A stretch of DNA of 64,000 nt from Sphingobium sp. JS3065 (GCF_026427355.1 NZ_CP102664.1:3491143-3555142), one strand, 5' to 3'; positions 7,954 to 17,705 are shown, counted from the first letter of the stretch. Notes: generated by a model not told the origin, from the letters alone. Numbers and translations: made by a program.

Positions 7954-9410
7954 GCGTCTGGATCGCCGAAACGTTGATCGCATCGACCCTGCTGATGGCG
8001 CTGGTCATGCTGTTGCGGCGGCCGGTGGCGCGATGGCTGGGGGCGGGCGCGGCCTATTGGCTGTGGCTGCTGCCGCTGGCGCGCATGGCGCTGCCCGCGC
8101 TGCCGCAGGATGTCGCCAGGCCTTCGCCCTTGCAGGTGGCGGTGGATCAGGCGGGGCTGCCCAGCCTGTTTGACGCGGGACCGAACATGGCGGCCCAGCC
8201 GGAATGGGCCATTCCCTGGCTGGAGATCGGTGTGTCGCTCTGGCTGGCGGGGCTTGTCCTTTTCCTGGCCGTGCAGGCGGTCGGCTATGTCCGTTTCCGT
8301 CATTGCATACTGAGGGGCGCGGCCCCGGTCGGAGAGGAAGGCCGCATCCGCATCGTCGCCAGCCCGCAAGCGGCCGGGCCGCTCGCTTTCGGGGTGTTGC
8401 GGCCCATGATCGTCCTGCCCGCCGATTTCGCCCTGCGCTTCGACAGGCAGGAACAGGCCATGGCCATCGCCCATGAACGCGCCCATCATCGGGGCGGCGA
8501 TCTGGCCGCCAATATGGTCGCGCTGCTGCTGCTTGGCCTGCACTGGTGCAATCCCATCGCCTGGATCGCCTATCGCGCCTATCGGGCGGATCAGGAGCAG
8601 GCCTGCGACGCGCGGGTGTTGGCGCTTTACGGGCCGGATCAGGCCCCTATCTATGGCCGCGCCATATTGAAGGCTGCGGCAGGGCGTCCATTTGCGGGCG
8701 CCTGTCATCTCAATCGCGTCACCGCGCTCAAAGGGAGGCTGAAAATGCTGTCTGCCCATGAAATGTCGCTGCGCAGGATAAGCTGGGGCATGGCCGCGGT
8801 CGCTTTGGTCACCGTGTCCGGACTGATGTTGACCGCATCCGGAAGCCGGGCGGCGCGGCAGGTCGCGGCGATCACGGAGAAGGTCGAGTCGATGAATTTC
8901 GGCCGGCTTGCCGATCTGGTCGCGCAGCCCGCCTCCGCCAGCGAGATTGCGCGGCCCGAAGCGCCGAACGCCCCCCCCGTGCCACAGCCGCTCTCCCATG
9001 CCGGGGTTGAGGCGGAGGTCGAGGGCGTGCCGCCTGCACCTCCGGCTCCGCCCGCGCCTCCGGCGCCCGTTGCGGACATGGCGCCGCCGCTCGGCCTGCG
9101 CGATGAAGGCCATGCCATCCCCAGCGAAGCCGAAATCCGCCGCATGGTGCCGCATGTCGACGTCGCCAATGGTTGCGAGGATGGCAAGGGCGTGAGCCGA
9201 CGGGAGACGGTGGATGCCGATGGCCACCGCCATATCCGCGTCCGCATCTGTGAAGCGCAGATTTCGGCGCAGGCGCATCGTGCCGCCCGCGCCGGGCTGA
9301 TCGCGGCACGGGCACAGATCGCCGCCGCCGCAAGGATGTCCGACAAGATCAAGGCCGATGTGCTGCGCGATCTGGACAAGGAAATCGCGCAGATGGATGG
9401 GGAAGAATGA
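7950..9410 (+). CDS. M56 family (BlaR1-like) membrane metallopeptidase
   Basis: A 486-residue integral membrane protein with helices near residues 5-25, 90-113, 190-210 and 280-300. The zinc site is HERAH at residues 175-179 with a downstream DQEQACDARVL segment carrying the third ligand. Unlike BlaR1/MecR1 it has no penicillin-binding sensor domain. The roughly 180-residue exported tail is a proline-alanine linker (PPAPPAPPAPPAP) followed by a charged, partly helical region. It most likely cleaves or inactivates the coupled BlaI-type repressor on an envelope signal. The signal is unknown and no regulated target lies next to it. Confidence 0.88.
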   Translation: MSVWIAETLIASTLLMALVMLLRRPVARWLGAGAAYWLWLLPLARMALPALPQDVARPSPLQVAVDQAGLPSLFDAGPNMAAQPEWAIPWLEIGVSLWLAGLVLFLAVQAVGYVRFRHCILRGAAPVGEEGRIRIVASPQAAGPLAFGVLRPMIVLPADFALRFDRQEQAMAIAHERAHHRGGDLAANMVALLLLGLHWCNPIAWIAYRAYRADQEQACDARVLALYGPDQAPIYGRAILKAAAGRPFAGACHLNRVTALKGRLKMLSAHEMSLRRISWGMAAVALVTVSGLMLTASGSRAARQVAAITEKVESMNFGRLADLVAQPASASEIARPEAPNAPPVPQPLSHAGVEAEVEGVPPAPPAPPAPPAPVADMAPPLGLRDEGHAIPSEAEIRRMVPHVDVANGCEDGKGVSRRETVDADGHRHIRVRICEAQISAQAHRAARAGLIAARAQIAAAARMSDKIKADVLRDLDKEIAQMDGEE

Positions 9411-9460
9411 GGCGGCTATGGAGCATATCGGCCAATTCGGAATGTCGGGAAGTGGGCAAT

Positions 9461-9665
9461 GGCGGACATTCCTTCTCCCTTGAGGGAGAAGGATATGGAG
9501 CCTTGGCGACGAAGGAGCCTAGGCGGAGTTGGATGAGGGGGAGCGGGCCTTCGGCCCGCGCGATCCGTTGGATCGCAACCCCCTCACCCAGCTACGACTA
9601 AGGCAGCAAGCTGCCAAGTCTGCGCAACCCTCTCCCTCAAGGGAGAGGGATTTGGAACGTCCGCT
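9461..9665. repeat. Long composite inverted repeat between convergent genes
   Basis: Two perfect 10-bp hairpins, CCTTCTCCCT-TG-AGGGAGAAGG (9471-9492) and CCCTCTCCCT-CA-AGGGAGAGGG (9628-9649), flank a core with GCGGGCC-TTC-GGCCCGC (9543-9559). The outer flanks (GCGGACATTCC and GGAACGTCCGC) are also inverted, so the whole block can fold on itself. It lies between the 3' ends of the M56 gene and hemW and could act as a two-way terminator. A related short piece follows ruvC. No ORF of note is inside. Confidence 0.8.
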
Positions 9666-9672
9666 CTCCACC

Positions 9673-10863
9673 CTAAACCGCCACGATCTCCGGCAGGATA
9701 GCGTCCAGCAGCAACATGCCCGCCGGTTCGATAAGGATCTGCTGGCCTTGTCGCCGGACCAGGCCATGGCCAGTCAGTCGCGTCACCGCCTCCGCATCCA
9801 CCAAAGTTCCGACCGCCAGCCCTGACAAGCGCGCGATCCGTTCCAGGTCCACGCCTTCGCCAAGCCGCAACCCCATCAGCAACGCTTCCCTCGCCCGGTC
9901 TTCGGGGCCGAGCGGTTCTTCGCTTTGCAGTCCATGCCCGTTGCGGGTGACCGCATTCATCCAATTCTCCGGCTTCCGGTGCCGCAGCGTCGCCAGCCCC
10001 CCGCGCCGGCCATGCGCGCCCGGCCCCACGCCCGCATAGTCGCCATAGCGCCAATAGGAGAGATTATGACGGCTTTCCTGCCCCGGCCTGGCATGGTTGC
10101 TGATCTCATAGGCGGGGATACCCGCCGCCGCCGTCATCGCCTGAGTCTGTTCATAGAGGGTGGCGGCATGGTCCGGATCGGCCGGGGTCAGCCTGCCCTG
10201 TGCCGCCAGCGTCGCGAAGCGGGTGCCCGGCTCTATGGTCAGTTGATAGAGCGAAAGATGATCGGTGCCGAAGGACAGGCCCCGCGCCAGTTCCGCTTCC
10301 CAATCCGCCTCGCTCTGGCCGGGCCGGGCATAGATGAGGTCGAAATTCACCCGCTTGAAAACCGATTGCGCGACATCCAGCGCCGCCACTCCCTCCCGCA
10401 CGTCATGGGCGCGGCCCAGGAAATGCAGCGCTTCATCCTCCAGCGCCTGCAGGCCGAGCGACACGCGGTTCACCCCCGCCGCCGCCAGATCCGCGAAGCG
10501 CGCCGCCTCGACCGAACTGGGATTGGCCTCCAGCGTGATTTCGATGTCGGGCGTCGGCGCCCAATGGCGCGCCGCCGCGTCGATCAGCGCCTCCACGATC
10601 CGGGGCGGCATCAGCGATGGCGTCCCGCCGCCGAAGAAGATCGAGGAGAGCGGCCGCCCGCCGTTCAGTCCCGCTTCATGGGCGAGATCCTTCAGCAGCG
10701 CATCCCGCCACGCATCCGTATCGATGTCCGCCCGCACATGACTGTTAAAATCGCAATAAGGACATTTGGAAACGCAAAATGGCCAATGCACATATAAAGC
10801 CAGGGGGTCGGCCAGGTCCGATGCGTGCGGCGCGGAAGCGGGTATAAAGAGGTCGGATGGCAT
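9673..10863 (-). CDS. hemW: Radical SAM heme chaperone HemW
   Basis: A 396-residue cytosolic radical SAM protein with the [4Fe-4S] ligands Cys30, Cys34 and Cys37 in the HemW pattern HWPFCVSKCPYCDFNSH, then the SAM-binding segment FFGGGTPSLM. It resembles CPO-like proteins but has the HemW cysteine spacing; HemW delivers heme to respiratory enzymes and is often misnamed coproporphyrinogen oxidase. It belongs to the rph-rdgB-hemW cluster but is separated from rdgB by an inverted CAP gene. Its ATG overlaps the start codon of that divergent gene within a CATG. Confidence 0.93.
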   Translation of the reverse strand: MPSDLFIPASAPHASDLADPLALYVHWPFCVSKCPYCDFNSHVRADIDTDAWRDALLKDLAHEAGLNGGRPLSSIFFGGGTPSLMPPRIVEALIDAAARHWAPTPDIEITLEANPSSVEAARFADLAAAGVNRVSLGLQALEDEALHFLGRAHDVREGVAALDVAQSVFKRVNFDLIYARPGQSEADWEAELARGLSFGTDHLSLYQLTIEPGTRFATLAAQGRLTPADPDHAATLYEQTQAMTAAAGIPAYEISNHARPGQESRHNLSYWRYGDYAGVGPGAHGRRGGLATLRHRKPENWMNAVTRNGHGLQSEEPLGPEDRAREALLMGLRLGEGVDLERIARLSGLAVGTLVDAEAVTRLTGHGLVRRQGQQILIEPAGMLLLDAILPEIVAV

Positions 10864-11521
10864 GAGTGGGGGCGTTCTTAAACGGCTTTGGCTTGCCCGG
10901 CTAGCTTTGGCTGGTCTTTTGCCGGCGCTTGCGGGGCAGGGCGGCGCCGCGCCTTCCCGTGAGGGCGCGCGGCCCCTGCCGCCTGCCATGCCCGCCTCCT
11001 ATTACGGGATGGAGGAAGCGGACCGGGATGAGGGGCTGATGCGCGAAATCGTCCTGGGCATGCATAATGAGGAGCGCGAGGCGCTCGGCCTCTCTCCCCT
11101 GGCCTGGGACAGCGCCTTGGCGGCGGACGCGGCCCGTTATGCGCGGGAAATGGCGCAGACCAATCTCTTTCGCCATTCGGTGCGCGCCAGCCGCGCCATG
11201 CCCAGTGGCGAGAATCTCTGGATGGGATCGCGCCGCCTCTACGATTATGAGGTGATGGTCGGTTCGTTCCTGGACGAGAAGCGCTATTTCCGGCGCGGCG
11301 GCGCCTTGCCCGACCTCAGCACCACGGGCCGCTGGGAGGATGTCGGCCATTATACCCAGATCATCTGGCGGGGCACCCGCAAGGTCGGCTGCGCGCTGGC
11401 CGAAAACCGGAACTACGACTATCTGGTCTGCCGTTATTTTCCGGCAGGGAATGTCTTTGGCCGGAACCCGCTGGACCGGGACGAGGGCGCGCCGTCGCAA
11501 TATGCCGGGGGCGGGCGCTGA
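10862..11521 (+). CDS. Secreted CAP/SCP-domain protein
   Basis: A 219-residue protein with a signal peptide (MSGGVLKRLWLARLALAGLL) and then a CAP/SCP-PR1 domain: HNEEREALGLSPLAWDSAL, ENLWMG, the signature GHYTQIIWRGTRKVGC and a C-terminal YDYLVCRYFPAGN. The conserved His and Glu of the CAP cavity are present. Bacterial CAP proteins are periplasmic or secreted with poorly defined functions. A GAGG lies 9 bases before the ATG. The gene is inverted between rdgB and hemW, which are commonly adjacent in related genomes. Its start codon shares two bases with that of hemW. Confidence 0.88.
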   Translation: MSGGVLKRLWLARLALAGLLPALAGQGGAAPSREGARPLPPAMPASYYGMEEADRDEGLMREIVLGMHNEEREALGLSPLAWDSALAADAARYAREMAQTNLFRHSVRASRAMPSGENLWMGSRRLYDYEVMVGSFLDEKRYFRRGGALPDLSTTGRWEDVGHYTQIIWRGTRKVGCALAENRNYDYLVCRYFPAGNVFGRNPLDRDEGAPSQYAGGGR

Positions 11522-11540
11522 TCCGGCGGCATGGGAGCGA

Positions 11541-12170
11541 TCAGAAAACCGCCGCCACCAGTTGCGCGAAGGCGTCGGCGCGGTGGCTCATCCCATGCTT
11601 CTTCTCCGGCTCCATCTCGCCGAAGCTGATGGCGTGACCGTGCGGCTGGAAGATCGGGTCATAGCCGAAGCCCTTGTCTCCCCGCGGCGGCCAGATGATG
11701 GTGCCGTCGACCCGCCCTTCGAACGCCTCGACATGACCATCCGGCCAGGCCAGCGCCAGCGCGCAGACGAAATGCGCGCCATGGCCCGCTTCCGGCCCCT
11801 TCGCCTGGATATTGTCCCAGACCAGTTGCATGGCGATGCCGAAATCCTTGGACTCCCCAGCCCAGCGGGCGGAAAAAATGCCTGGATCGCCGTTCAGCGC
11901 CTCCACGCACAGGCCGCTGTCGTCGGCCAGGGCGGGCAGGCCGGAAAGGTCCGCCGCCTGCATCGCCTTCAATTCGGCATTGGCGATGAAGGTCGTGCCG
12001 GTTTCGTCGGGTTCGGGCAGGTCCAGCGCGCCCGCCGACACCGTTTCAATGCCATAGGGCGCCAGCAACGCGCCGATCTCTCGCACCTTGCCGGGATTGT
12101 GGCTGGCGATCACCAGCTTGCCCGGCCCCAGTTTGCGGACCGCCTGTTCCTGTCCGAACTCGTCGCTCAT
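11541..12170 (-). CDS. rdgB: RdgB/HAM1 non-canonical purine NTP pyrophosphatase
   Basis: Hydrolyses ITP, dITP and XTP to monophosphates, keeping deaminated purines out of DNA and RNA. The 209-residue protein carries the family motifs [38 protein letters not shown] and [10 protein letters not shown]. The ATG is one base after the rph stop, giving tight coupling; longer in-frame versions would run back through rph. Confidence 0.95.
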   Translation of the reverse strand: MSDEFGQEQAVRKLGPGKLVIASHNPGKVREIGALLAPYGIETVSAGALDLPEPDETGTTFIANAELKAMQAADLSGLPALADDSGLCVEALNGDPGIFSARWAGESKDFGIAMQLVWDNIQAKGPEAGHGAHFVCALALAWPDGHVEAFEGRVDGTIIWPPRGDKGFGYDPIFQPHGHAISFGEMEPEKKHGMSHRADAFAQLVAAVF

Positions 12171-12171
12171 C

Positions 12172-12888
12172 TTATCGTCCCGTAACCTTGTCCTGCGCCG
12201 CGAAGATCTGCGCGCAGCCGATGCGGGCAAGGCGCAGCAGGCGCAGCAGTTCTTCCTCATCATAGGTAGCGCCTTCGGCGGTCGCCTGCACCTCGGCAAA
12301 TTTGCCGTCGCCGGTCAGGATCAGGTTGGCGTCAGCCTCCGCATTGCTGTCCTCGATATAGTCGAGGTCGAGGACCGGCGTGCCGTTGTAGATGCCGCAG
12401 CTTATGGCCGCGACCTTCTGCACGATGGGGTCTTCCTTCAGCGCGCCCGAGGCCAGCAGCTTGTCGACGGCGATGCGCAGCGCGACCCAGCTTCCCGAAA
12501 TGGCGGCGGTGCGGGTGCCGCCATCGGCCTGGATCACGTCGCAGTCGATGACGATCTGCCGCTCGCCCAGCTTTTCCAGGTCGACCACGGCGCGCAGCGA
12601 CCGGCCGATCAGGCGCTGGATTTCCTGGGTGCGGCCCGATTGCTTGCCCTTGGCGGCCTCACGGCTGCCGCGGGTGTGGGTGGCGCGGGGCAGCATGCCA
12701 TATTCCGCCGTGACCCAGCCCGAACCCTTGCCGCGCAGGAAGGGCGGCACCTTCTCCTCGATCGAGGCGGTGCAGAGAACCCGCGTGTCGCCGAAGCTGA
12801 TGAGGCAGCTACCCTCGGCATGGATGGTGAAGCCGGGTTCCATGGTGATTTCGCGCATCTGGTCGGGCGCGCGGCCGGAAGGACGCAT
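12172..12888 (-). CDS. rph: Ribonuclease PH
   Basis: Phosphorolytic 3'-5' exonuclease that trims tRNA 3' ends. The 238-residue protein starts [20 protein letters not shown] and contains the family core [15 protein letters not shown], the phosphate-binding [10 protein letters not shown] and the C-terminal [14 protein letters not shown] precedes the ATG. It leads the rph-rdgB unit, divergent from the lipoprotein-hrcA-grpE side. Confidence 0.96.
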   Translation of the reverse strand: MRPSGRAPDQMREITMEPGFTIHAEGSCLISFGDTRVLCTASIEEKVPPFLRGKGSGWVTAEYGMLPRATHTRGSREAAKGKQSGRTQEIQRLIGRSLRAVVDLEKLGERQIVIDCDVIQADGGTRTAAISGSWVALRIAVDKLLASGALKEDPIVQKVAAISCGIYNGTPVLDLDYIEDSNAEADANLILTGDGKFAEVQATAEGATYDEEELLRLLRLARIGCAQIFAAQDKVTGR

Positions 12889-12984
12889 AATTTTATTCTC
12901 CGAAGCGTTGGTCGGGTGCGGCTTAGCGGCAGGCGCACAGTCTTGCCAGTGGCGATCGAGTCGAAAGATGGTAGAGAGTGGGGC

Positions 12985-13500
12985 ATGGGGACGAAAGCGA
13001 CAGGAATATTGGCGGCCACCGCACTGTTGGGGGCTTGCGCGATGGAGCGGGCCGAACTGGAAAAGCCGACGGCCGCCGGGGATACGATCCGATTTTCCGC
13101 CGGTCCCTGTTTCGGCGCCTGCCCCAGCTATACATTGCGCGTGACGCCGGACGGTTCGGGACTGATCGAGCCGCAGCGTTTCACCGCCGTCCCTGGCCCG
13201 ACGCGCTTCACGGTGACGCCGGTGCAATATCGCCGCCTCCGCACGGCGCTGGCGCAGTTCCGCCCGGCGCAGGGGACGGTCAAGCGGATCGGGCAGGGGG
13301 AAAATTGCACCCGTTTCGCGACCGATATGCCCGGCTATCTGATCGAATGGACGCGGGGCGAAGCGCCGCCGACGCGCCTGGAATTCCAGTCCGGCTGCAT
13401 GGACGCCAACTATGGCAAGCTGCGCGCCACCATCGCCTCCATCCCCAGGATGCTCGACATCGCGCCGATGGTGAAGCCCACGCTGGCCAAGGGCAAATGA
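12985..13500 (+). CDS. DUF6438-like lipoprotein
   Basis: A 171-residue exported lipoprotein. The signal peptide [20 protein letters not shown] ends in the lipobox LGAC, and the mature part has the pattern [19 protein letters not shown] typical of DUF6438, a small beta-rich domain with two close cysteines, plus two more cysteines (GENC and SGCM) that could form disulfides. The function is unknown. It sits between rph and hrcA. Confidence 0.75.
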   Translation: MGTKATGILAATALLGACAMERAELEKPTAAGDTIRFSAGPCFGACPSYTLRVTPDGSGLIEPQRFTAVPGPTRFTVTPVQYRRLRTALAQFRPAQGTVKRIGQGENCTRFATDMPGYLIEWTRGEAPPTRLEFQSGCMDANYGKLRATIASIPRMLDIAPMVKPTLAKGK

Positions 13501-13544
13501 CGGACGGGCTTGAGCGCCGCCCGATGCTTGCCTAGATAAAGGCC

Positions 13545-14588
13545 ATGGCGGTCACCCCGATCACCGAATTGAACGAGCGCGCCCGCGACGTTTTCCGGCT
13601 GGTGGTTGAGAGTTATCTCGGCACCGGACTGCCTGTCGGCTCGCGCACGATCAGCAAGATGGCGTCGCTCAGCCTGTCGCCTGCCTCCATCCGCAATGTG
13701 ATGCAGGATCTGGAGGAACTGGGCCTGCTCGCCGCGCCGCACACCTCGGCGGGACGGATGCCGACCGAAACGGGTCTCCGGCTGTTCGTCGACGGCATGA
13801 TGCAGGCGGCGGAACCTTCGGTCGAGGAGCGGCGCGCCATCGAGGCCGGCATTTCGGAGGGCGGCCCGATCGAGGAGGCGCTGTCGGCCGCGACTGCCGC
13901 GCTGTCGGGCCTCTCCGCCTGCGCCGGTATCGTCATGGTGCCCAAGCGCGAGCCGGTGCTGCGGCAATTTGGCTTCGTCCCCCTGAATGAGCGGCAGGCG
14001 CTGGCCGTGCTGGTGGGGCAGGACGGATCGATCGAGAATCGCGTGGTCGACCTGCCGCCGGGCGTGACGCCGATGATGTTGAATGAGGCGGCCAATTTCA
14101 TGTCGGCGCGCTTCGGCGGGCTGACGCTGGCGCAGGCGGGTGAGGCGCTCCAGCGCGAACTGGAGCAGGAGCGTCACGCGCTCCAGGGCGCGGCGCGGGA
14201 GCTGGTGGCGCGGGGCATCGCGGTCTGGTCGCAGGATGCCGATGACCGTCCCGTCCTGATCGTGCGGGGACAGGCGCATTTGCTGGACGACGGCACCGCC
14301 GCCGATCTGGAGCGGGTGCGGCAATTGCTGGAGCAGCTTGAGGGCAAGCAGGAAATTTCCAGCCTGCTGGAAAGCGCGCTGGCGGGCAGCGCGACCAAAA
14401 TCTTCATCGGATCGGAAAACAAGCTCTTTTCCCTGTCGGGTTCTTCGGTCATAGCCGCGCCTTACCGGAGCGGGGATGGCCGGGTGGTCGGCGTGGTCGG
14501 CGTAATCGGGCCGACGCGCTTGAACTATGCGCGGGTGATCCCCATGGTGGATTTCACCGCACAGACGCTGTCGAGATTGATGAGATGA
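13545..14588 (+). CDS. hrcA: Heat-inducible transcription repressor HrcA
   Basis: A 347-residue repressor of chaperone operons that binds CIRCE elements and is kept active by GroEL. It has an N-terminal winged helix ([17 protein letters not shown], then [18 protein letters not shown]) and the HrcA signature [19 protein letters not shown], followed by the GAF-like inducer and dimerisation regions. No CIRCE inverted repeat is visible nearby, so its targets are elsewhere. Its stop overlaps the grpE start. Confidence 0.97.
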   Translation: MAVTPITELNERARDVFRLVVESYLGTGLPVGSRTISKMASLSLSPASIRNVMQDLEELGLLAAPHTSAGRMPTETGLRLFVDGMMQAAEPSVEERRAIEAGISEGGPIEEALSAATAALSGLSACAGIVMVPKREPVLRQFGFVPLNERQALAVLVGQDGSIENRVVDLPPGVTPMMLNEAANFMSARFGGLTLAQAGEALQRELEQERHALQGAARELVARGIAVWSQDADDRPVLIVRGQAHLLDDGTAADLERVRQLLEQLEGKQEISSLLESALAGSATKIFIGSENKLFSLSGSSVIAAPYRSGDGRVVGVVGVIGPTRLNYARVIPMVDFTAQTLSRLMR

Positions 14589-15136
14589 GCGAAGATAAAC
14601 AGAATATCGAAAATACCGAAGTCGTGGACGAACTGCCCGAGGATGCGGCGCCCGCCGGCGACGCGGCGGAGCGGATTGCCGCCTTGGAGAATGAACTGGC
14701 CACGGCGAAGCAGGAAGTCCTCTACGCCCATGCCGAAACGCAGAATGTGCGGCGGCGGCTGGAAAAGGAACTGGCCGACGCGCGCGCCTATGCCGCGACG
14801 GCCTTTGCCCGCGACATGCTGTCGGTGGCGGACAATCTGGGGCGGGCGCTCCAGACGATCCCGGCCGACCTGCGCGAGGATGAGAAGTTCAAGGGGTTGG
14901 TCGCCGGATTGGAAGCCACCGGCCGTGAACTGGAGGCCGTGTTCGGCCGCAACGGCATCGAGAAGCTGGTATCGGTCGGCCAGCCGCTCGACCCCAACAA
15001 GCATCAGGCGATGATGGAAGTGCCCTCCGCCGATGCCGAGCCGGGCACGGTGCTGGTGGAAATGCAGGCGGGTTACACGATCAAGGATCGGCTGCTGCGT
15101 CCCGCGCTGGTCAGCGTGGCGAAGAAGCCCGACTGA
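14585..15136 (+). CDS. grpE: Nucleotide exchange factor GrpE
   Basis: The 183-residue DnaK co-chaperone that releases ADP from DnaK. It has an acidic disordered N-terminus, a long coiled coil (about residues 30-75, with RIAALENELATAKQEVLYAHAE) and the C-terminal beta-wing ending in KDRLLRPALVSVAKKP. The start overlaps the hrcA stop (ATGA). Confidence 0.96.
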   Translation: MSEDKQNIENTEVVDELPEDAAPAGDAAERIAALENELATAKQEVLYAHAETQNVRRRLEKELADARAYAATAFARDMLSVADNLGRALQTIPADLREDEKFKGLVAGLEATGRELEAVFGRNGIEKLVSVGQPLDPNKHQAMMEVPSADAEPGTVLVEMQAGYTIKDRLLRPALVSVAKKPD

Positions 15137-15152
15137 TCGCTGCCTGAATTTT

Positions 15153-15294
15153 AGAGCGTGCTCCGCTTGGGTTGAAGCGGAGCACGCTCTAGAGCGGTTT
15201 TCGATCTGATTGAATCAGATCGACCGCTCTATTTCTTTGTTACCGCGATTTCTTAAACGTCAGATGATGCCATCGGACTGGAAATCGCTCTAAA
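15153..15294. repeat. Intergenic inverted-repeat element, family B copy 1
   Basis: A perfect 16-bp stem (AGAGCGTGCTCCGCTT / AAGCGGAGCACGCTCT, 15153-15190) is followed by a second hairpin (15191-15230, AGAGCGG ... CCGCTCT) and an AT-rich tail with TCAGATGATGCCATC ending at AATCGCTCT. The second hairpin and tail recur almost base for base after the M14 peptidase gene (21987-22090). The first stem probably also terminates grpE transcription. Nothing codes in the spacer. Confidence 0.85.
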
Positions 15295-15318
15295 GCAAAG
15301 CGCCGGATCGCTGGCGCA

Positions 15319-15810
15319 TCATTTGCGCGGGATACGCCGGGCGCTCGCCAGATGGTGGGCGTGGGTGATCGCGACCGCAAGCGCATCCGACGCATCCGGC
15401 CCCGCGACCTTCGCGCCGGGAAGCAGGCGCGCCACCATGGCGTGAACCTGATCCTTCGATGCGTTGCCGACGCCGACGACGGATTTCTTGACCAGCCGGG
15501 CGGCATATTCGCCCACCTCCATGCCAGAGCGTGAAGCGGCGAGCAGCACCACGCCCCGCGCCTGGCCCAGCTTCAGCGTCGATTGCGGGTTCACGTTGAC
15601 GAACACCTCCTCGACCGCCGCGCCGTTGGGCTGGTGTTCTAGGATCAGGTCCGTCAACGCCAGGTCCAGCACCAGCAGGCGGGACGCCAGCGCCATGTCG
15701 GAGTCGGTCTTGATCTGGCCATTGGCGATATGGGTGAGCCGATTGCCGTCAGCCGCGATCAGCCCCCAGCCGGTGGTGCCGAGGCCGGGGTCCAGACCAA
15801 GGATGATCAT
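15319..15810 (-). CDS. ruvC: Crossover junction endodeoxyribonuclease RuvC
   Basis: Resolves Holliday junctions made during recombinational repair. The 163-residue RNase H-fold protein starts [18 protein letters not shown], where the first Asp is catalytic, and has a second catalytic Glu in AAVEEVFVN and the Asp pair in [16 protein letters not shown]. The usual partner genes ruvA and ruvB are not in the window; yebC lies just upstream in the same direction, a common alphaproteobacterial pairing. Confidence 0.96.
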   Translation of the reverse strand: MIILGLDPGLGTTGWGLIAADGNRLTHIANGQIKTDSDMALASRLLVLDLALTDLILEHQPNGAAVEEVFVNVNPQSTLKLGQARGVVLLAASRSGMEVGEYAARLVKKSVVGVGNASKDQVHAMVARLLPGAKVAGPDASDALAVAITHAHHLASARRIPRK

Positions 15811-15811
15811 G

Positions 15812-15850
15812 ATCTTTTCCTCACCCCTTCAGGGGAGAGGGAAGGGGGCT
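15812..15850. repeat. Short purine/pyrimidine inverted repeat between yebC and ruvC
   Basis: CCTCACCCCTTCAGGGGAGA is a hairpin similar to the CCCTCTCCCT-CA-AGGGAGAGGG elements found before hemW. It probably is a fragment of the same dispersed repeat family. Confidence 0.5.
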
Positions 15851-15852
15851 GA

Positions 15853-16596
15853 TCAACCCAGCTTCTCCATAACCTCGTCGGACACTTCGTAATTGCCCCA
15901 CACGGTCTGGACGTCGTCGTCATCCTCCAGCGTATCGACCAGCTTCATCAGCGTGGCAGCGTTGCTTTCATCGACCTCGACGGTGGTCTGCGGCTTCCAG
16001 GCGAGCTTGGCGCCTTCGGCCGGGCCCAGCTTGGCCTCCAGACCCTTGGCCACTTCATGGAGGGCATCCATGGCGGTCCAGATCTCATGCTCATCCTCGT
16101 TGGAGGAGACATCCTCCGCACCCGCTTCCAGCGCCGCTTCGAAGATCGCGTCGGCGTCGCCCGCGCTCGCCGGATAGGTGATGAGGCCCATCCGGTCGAA
16201 ACCATGGCTCACCGCGCCCGAAGCGCCAAGGTTGCCGCCATTTTTCGAGAAGGCGGTGCGCACGTTGGTCGCTGTGCGGTTGCGATTGTCGGTCAGCGCT
16301 TCGACGATGATCGCGACGCCGCCGGGGCCATAGCCCTCGTAGCGGATTTCCTCGTAATTCTCCGTGTCGCCACCGATCGCCTTGTCGATGGCCCGCTGGA
16401 TATTGTCCTTGGGCATGGACTGCGCCTTGGCGGCGTTGATCGCCAGGCGAAGGCGCGGGTTCATGTCCGGGTCGGGCATGCCCATCTTCGCCGCCACGGT
16501 GATTTCGCGGCTCAATTTGGAGAACATCGAGGAGCGCTTCTTGTCCTGCGCGCCCTTGCGATGCATGATGTTCTTGAATTTGCTATGGCCGGCCAC
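15853..16596 (-). CDS. yebC: YebC/PmpR (TACO1) family protein
   Basis: A 247-residue member of the YebC family starting [20 protein letters not shown], with the conserved [20 protein letters not shown] and [14 protein letters not shown] segments. Members were described as DNA-binding regulators and more recently as translation factors that relieve stalling on proline-rich stretches. Which activity applies here cannot be read from the sequence. It is upstream of ruvC on the same strand. Confidence 0.93.
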   Translation of the reverse strand: MAGHSKFKNIMHRKGAQDKKRSSMFSKLSREITVAAKMGMPDPDMNPRLRLAINAAKAQSMPKDNIQRAIDKAIGGDTENYEEIRYEGYGPGGVAIIVEALTDNRNRTATNVRTAFSKNGGNLGASGAVSHGFDRMGLITYPASAGDADAIFEAALEAGAEDVSSNEDEHEIWTAMDALHEVAKGLEAKLGPAEGAKLAWKPQTTVEVDESNAATLMKLVDTLEDDDDVQTVWGNYEVSDEVMEKLG

Positions 16597-16664
16597 GGCC
16601 TGCTCCTAAACTTGTCTGTTTGTCCGAAGCGCGCTCTCTAGCGGGCGCATCGGGCGAGCGCAAC

Positions 16665-16991
16665 TCAGACGAGGATCGCGGTTCCGGAAGCCGTCACCAT
16701 CAACATCGATCCGCTGGAGCCGACCGTCTCATAATCGAGATCGACGCCGACCACCGCATTGGCGCCCAGCGTCGCGGCGCGGGCGCGCATTTCGCCGATG
16801 GCCTGCTCGCGAGCGCGCTGGAGCACATCCTCATAGGCGCCGGAGCGCCCGCCGACGATGTCGCGCACGCTGGCGAACAGGTCGCGGAAGAGATTGGCGC
16901 CCACGATCACCTCGCCAGTGACGATGCCGAGATATTCCTTCGCGGGACGCCCCTCCAGAGAGGGGGTGGTGCTGACGATGATCCCGGTCAT
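16665..16991 (-). CDS. YbjQ/DUF74 family protein
   Basis: A 108-residue protein starting [20 protein letters not shown], with the family pattern [20 protein letters not shown] and [14 protein letters not shown]. The fold forms pentamers and the family is often labelled heavy-metal-binding, though function is not established. It is followed closely by the gapR-like gene on the same strand. Confidence 0.88.
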   Translation of the reverse strand: MTGIIVSTTPSLEGRPAKEYLGIVTGEVIVGANLFRDLFASVRDIVGGRSGAYEDVLQRAREQAIGEMRARAATLGANAVVGVDLDYETVGSSGSMLMVTASGTAILV

Positions 16992-17015
16992 GGGCGTTCT
17001 CCTTCGTTGTTGGGG

Positions 17016-17258
17016 TTATTCCAGCCCCAGCGCGTTCTTGTACGTTTCCAGCAGCGCCTCGGCTTCCATGCGGGCGTTGCGCTCCATCTTGCGCAGGCGC
17101 ACGATCGACCGCATCGTCTTCACGTCATACCCATTGGCCTTCGCCTCCAGATAGACGTCCTTGATGTCATCCGCGATGCCCTTCTTCTCCTCCTCCAGGC
17201 GCTCGATGCGCTCGATGAAAAGGCGTAGCTGTTCGGCGGCGACGTTGCCCTCGCTCAT
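17016..17258 (-). CDS. gapR: GapR family (DUF2312) nucleoid protein
   Basis: An 80-residue, highly charged, helical protein: [20 protein letters not shown], then [20 protein letters not shown] and [20 protein letters not shown], which are DUF2312 hallmarks. In Caulobacter GapR wraps overtwisted AT-rich DNA ahead of polymerases and stimulates topoisomerases. The ATG giving [10 protein letters not shown] was preferred over a longer unsupported in-frame extension. Confidence 0.9.
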   Translation of the reverse strand: MSEGNVAAEQLRLFIERIERLEEEKKGIADDIKDVYLEAKANGYDVKTMRSIVRLRKMERNARMEAEALLETYKNALGLE

Positions 17259-17299
17259 TCTGAATCTCCATGCGAATGTGAATCGGTCGGCGACCGCTC

Positions 17300-17599
17300 C
17301 TAATGATTGTCGGCGTTCTTCGCCACACTCTCCTGCATGCGGGCGATCTGTTCCGGCGTCGCTTCGCCCTGGTAGCGGGATTTCCATTCGGCAAAGGGCA
17401 TGCCGTGGATGATTTCCCGCGCCTTATCCTTGCCGAGCGTGCCGTCGGCCTCCGCGATCCAGTCGGCCAGGCAGTTGCGGCAAAAGCCGGCCGCGCCCAT
17501 CAGGTCGATATTCTGCACGTCGGTGCGGTGCTGCAAATGCGCCACCAGCCGTCGGAAGGCGGTTGCGGCAACCGCGTCGCTGAGTATGTTGTCGCTCAC
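17300..17599 (-). CDS. DUF1244 domain protein
   Basis: A 99-residue protein with the DUF1244 pattern: [29 protein letters not shown] with two cysteines three apart, and [20 protein letters not shown]. The family is widespread in proteobacteria and of unknown function. It lies just upstream of the gapR-like gene and divergent from pyruvate kinase. Confidence 0.85.
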   Translation of the reverse strand: MSDNILSDAVAATAFRRLVAHLQHRTDVQNIDLMGAAGFCRNCLADWIAEADGTLGKDKAREIIHGMPFAEWKSRYQGEATPEQIARMQESVAKNADNH

Positions 17600-17705
17600 G
17601 GCGGACCTTTCGCTGATCTACATCATCCTGTCGTGCAGCACGGATAATCGAAAACCGCGCCCTGGCAAACCAGCGGCGACCATGACGGTCAGGAGTTAGG
17701 GAAGA

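Noticed and set aside
13501..13544. CIRCE element for HrcA
   Set aside because: No TTAGCACTC-N9-GAGTGCTAA-like repeat is present upstream of hrcA or elsewhere in the spacers checked.
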